7,662 bases of DNA from Akkermansiaceae bacterium. Lineage in GTDB: Bacteria > Verrucomicrobiota > Verrucomicrobiia > Verrucomicrobiales > Akkermansiaceae. A program made the translations under genes and the position numbers. The notes under the pieces are model-generated. The model was not told where the DNA came from and did no database searches. It saw only the letters and a program-made list of their open reading frames with translations. Below, piece after piece: positions 6,174-7,662 of the stretch. Each line of letters starts with the position of its first letter. Positions within the stretch are counted from its first letter, which is position 1. The stretch spans positions 1-7,662 of the forward strand of contig JARFPV010000481.1 in assembly GCA_029288115.1 (NCBI GenBank), read 5' to 3'.

Positions 6174-7529
6174 TTAATACCCTTTTTCCTTCATGTAGTC
6201 ACCGACCCACTCGATGCCGTAGGTTCCATTGATGAAATCCGGATGATCCATGATTTCCTGTTGGAAAGGAATAGTCGTCTTGATGCCTTCGATGGTGAAT
6301 TCGGAGAGGGCACGTTTCATGCGGGCGATGGCGATCTTCCGGGTAGCACCGGTTACGATGAGTTTGGCAATCATCGAGTCGTAGTGCGGGGGAACCGAGT
6401 ATCCTGCATAGGCGTGGGTGTCTACGCGCACGCCCTTGCCGCCGGGTGTGTACCAAAGCTCGATCTTGCCTGGGCTGGGTGCGAAGTTGTTATAGGGGTC
6501 TTCTGCGTTGATCCGGCACTCGATCGAGTGTCCACGTGGGTTGACGTTAAGAACGTGCTGAGAAAGCGGCTCGCCAGCAGCCACGCGGATCTGCTCTTTG
6601 ATGAGCTCGCAGCCCATCACTTCTTCGGTGACCGGATGCTCCACCTGAATCCGGGTGTTCATTTCCATGAAGTAGAAGTTTTCCGCCTTTTCGTCGACGA
6701 GGTACTCAATGGTGCCGGCGTTCTGATAGTCGATGGATGAAATCAGGTTGACGGATGCTTCCGCCATTTGCTGCCGCATCTCATCGGAGATGAGGGGAGA
6801 CGGGCATTCTTCAATGATTTTTTGGTTACGTCGCTGCATGGAGCAGTCGCGCTCGCCGAGCTGAATGTAGTTGCCGTGCGAATCGCCGATGACCTGCATC
6901 TCAACGTGGTGGGGTTTGAGCACAAGCTTTTCCAGATAGCATTCACCGTTGCCAAAGCAGGCGATGGCTTCTTTGCTTGCGGCATCGTAGAGAGAGATGA
7001 ATTCATCCTCCTCAAAGCATGGGCGCATGCCACGGCCACCGCCACCAGCAGTTGCCTTGATCATCACTGGGAAACCAATTTCCTTGGCAAGCTCAAGACC
7101 GTGTTCTGCGGAATCCAGAATGCCGTCTGAGCCAGGTGTGATGGGCACGCCAAATTCCACGGCGGATGCGCGGGCAGTATTCTTATCGCCCATACGGCGG
7201 ATGACCTCAGCGGAGGGCCCAATGAATTTGATGTTGCAGCTTTGGCAGATCTCTACGAAGCGAGCATTCTCAGAGAGAAAACCGTATCCGGGATGGATGG
7301 CCTCAGCACCGGTGATCTCCGCTGCCGCGATGATGCGGTCAGGCTTCAGGTAGCTGTCCTTACTCGGTCCGGGCCCGATGCAGACCGCCTCATCGGCGAG
7401 CTGCACGTGCATGGAATCGATGTCTGCCTCGGAATAAACGGCAACGGATTCTACACCTAGCTCACGGCAGGCGCGGATGACTCGGAGGGCGATCTCCCCC
7501 CGGTTGGCGACAAGTACTTTGCTAAACAT
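6174..7529 (-). CDS. accC: Biotin carboxylase subunit of acetyl-CoA carboxylase
   Basis: This cytoplasmic enzyme uses ATP and bicarbonate to carboxylate the biotin on AccB, the first half of the acetyl-CoA carboxylase reaction that makes malonyl-CoA for fatty-acid synthesis. At 451 residues it matches the usual length of about 450. Seen in order: the N-terminal biotin-carboxylase domain opening KVLVANRGEIALR (4-16) and HPGYGFLSEN (79-88); the ATP-grasp domain with Lys116, Lys158 and the glycine loop AGGGGRGM (161-168); RRNQK with Lys237; Glu275 and Glu289 for metal binding; the active-site stretch EMNTRIQVEHPVTE (289-302) with Asn291, Arg293 and Glu297; and Arg339 in ECRIN. All key residues are present. 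ATG 7529 starts directly at the conserved N-terminus. It follows accB after 34 bases, the common bacterial accBC order, so the two are almost certainly co-transcribed. Confidence 0.98.
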   Translation of the reverse strand: MFSKVLVANRGEIALRVIRACRELGVESVAVYSEADIDSMHVQLADEAVCIGPGPSKDSYLKPDRIIAAAEITGAEAIHPGYGFLSENARFVEICQSCNIKFIGPSAEVIRRMGDKNTARASAVEFGVPITPGSDGILDSAEHGLELAKEIGFPVMIKATAGGGGRGMRPCFEEDEFISLYDAASKEAIACFGNGECYLEKLVLKPHHVEMQVIGDSHGNYIQLGERDCSMQRRNQKIIEECPSPLISDEMRQQMAEASVNLISSIDYQNAGTIEYLVDEKAENFYFMEMNTRIQVEHPVTEEVMGCELIKEQIRVAAGEPLSQHVLNVNPRGHSIECRINAEDPYNNFAPSPGKIELWYTPGGKGVRVDTHAYAGYSVPPHYDSMIAKLIVTGATRKIAIARMKRALSEFTIEGIKTTIPFQQEIMDHPDFINGTYGIEWVGDYMKEKGY

Positions 7530-7530
7530 T

Positions 7531-7560
7531 GGGGAAAAGAAAAAAGGTTACCGATGGTAA
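7531..7560 (-). terminator. Possible weak intrinsic terminator or attenuator between accB and accC
   Basis: On the minus strand, TTACC-ATC-GGTAA (7560 down to 7548) forms a 5-bp stem with a 3-base loop, followed by CC and then a T-rich stretch with runs of six and four T (7545-7535). The layout is that of an intrinsic terminator, but the stem is short with only two G-C pairs, so it would be leaky at best and might only cause pausing. The T-rich tract sits where the accC ribosome-binding site would be expected, and no Shine-Dalgarno is present there. Confidence 0.3.
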
Positions 7561-7563
7561 GAT

Positions 7564-7662
7564 CTACTGCACGCGGTAGAGAGCATCGCCGAACTGGACG
7601 GGCTCGCCATCTTTGGCAACAATCGCGGAAATAGTACCGGATGTTTCAGCCTTGATCTCGTT
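7564..7662 (-). CDS. accB: Biotin carboxyl carrier protein of acetyl-CoA carboxylase (C-terminal fragment, cut by window edge)
   Basis: The last 32 residues of the biotin carrier subunit are visible, beginning NEIKAETSGT and ending GDALYRVQ before a TAG stop. In this family the biotinylated lysine sits in (E)AMKMMNEI, so the window starts just after the modified lysine. The visible part is the second half of the biotinyl/lipoyl domain, with the usual G-T-I and DGEPVQFGDAL features. AccB carries carboxybiotin from AccC to the carboxyltransferase. It is placed directly upstream of accC, supporting an accBC operon. The start, promoter and N-terminal linker lie outside the window. Confidence 0.94.
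   Translation of the reverse strand, partial: NEIKAETSGTISAIVAKDGEPVQFGDALYRVQ

Noticed and set aside
6057..6740. Plus-strand open frame of 227 codons
   Set aside because: It lies antisense to accC and the lipoprotein start; accC is unambiguous and the plus-strand product resembles no known protein.

Overview
The window looks like ordinary chromosome from a Gram-negative bacterium, most likely of the Planctomycetes-Verrucomicrobia-Chlamydiae group and probably Verrucomicrobiota. This is judged from gene content (a SMUG1-type uracil-DNA glycosylase, a c554-type multiheme cytochrome, a DUF4105 protein, several putative lipoproteins) and from the style of the AccC protein. No 16S or other decisive marker is present, so the assignment is inference. 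No mobile element, CRISPR array, tRNA or rRNA was seen. Eight protein genes fill the window and no gene-free stretch exceeds about 85 bases.

Left part (1-1806, minus strand): a CPBP-family membrane metalloprotease gene is followed after only 4 bases by a GTG-started multiheme c-type cytochrome with a lipoprotein-like signal. The cytochrome shows four CxxCH haem sites before it runs off the left edge. The two are probably one transcript. A short divergent gap (1807-1889) holds a 7-bp tandem repeat.

Middle (1890-5419, plus strand): a SMUG1-family uracil-DNA glycosylase, then an exported alpha/beta hydrolase (lipase-like) with a large unrecognised N-terminal region, then a membrane-anchored DUF4105 protein 22 bases later. 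The last two probably form an operon acting in the cell envelope.

Right part (5441-7662, minus strand, convergent with the middle block): the 3' end of accB, complete accC, and a putative lipoprotein gene whose central region resembles the CC0125/CC1285 family and whose C-terminal half carries a C-x3-C-x3-C cluster. AccB and AccC are the biotin carrier and biotin carboxylase of acetyl-CoA carboxylase, which starts fatty-acid synthesis. The accB-accC gap holds a small hairpin followed by T-rich sequence, and the accC-lipoprotein gap holds an 8-bp perfect inverted repeat.

None of the visible starts has a clear Shine-Dalgarno sequence, and two or three genes start with GTG or TTG. I found no convincing new multi-gene system. 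The best candidates for a second look are the hydrolase-DUF4105 pair, the protease-cytochrome pair, and the Cys-cluster lipoprotein.
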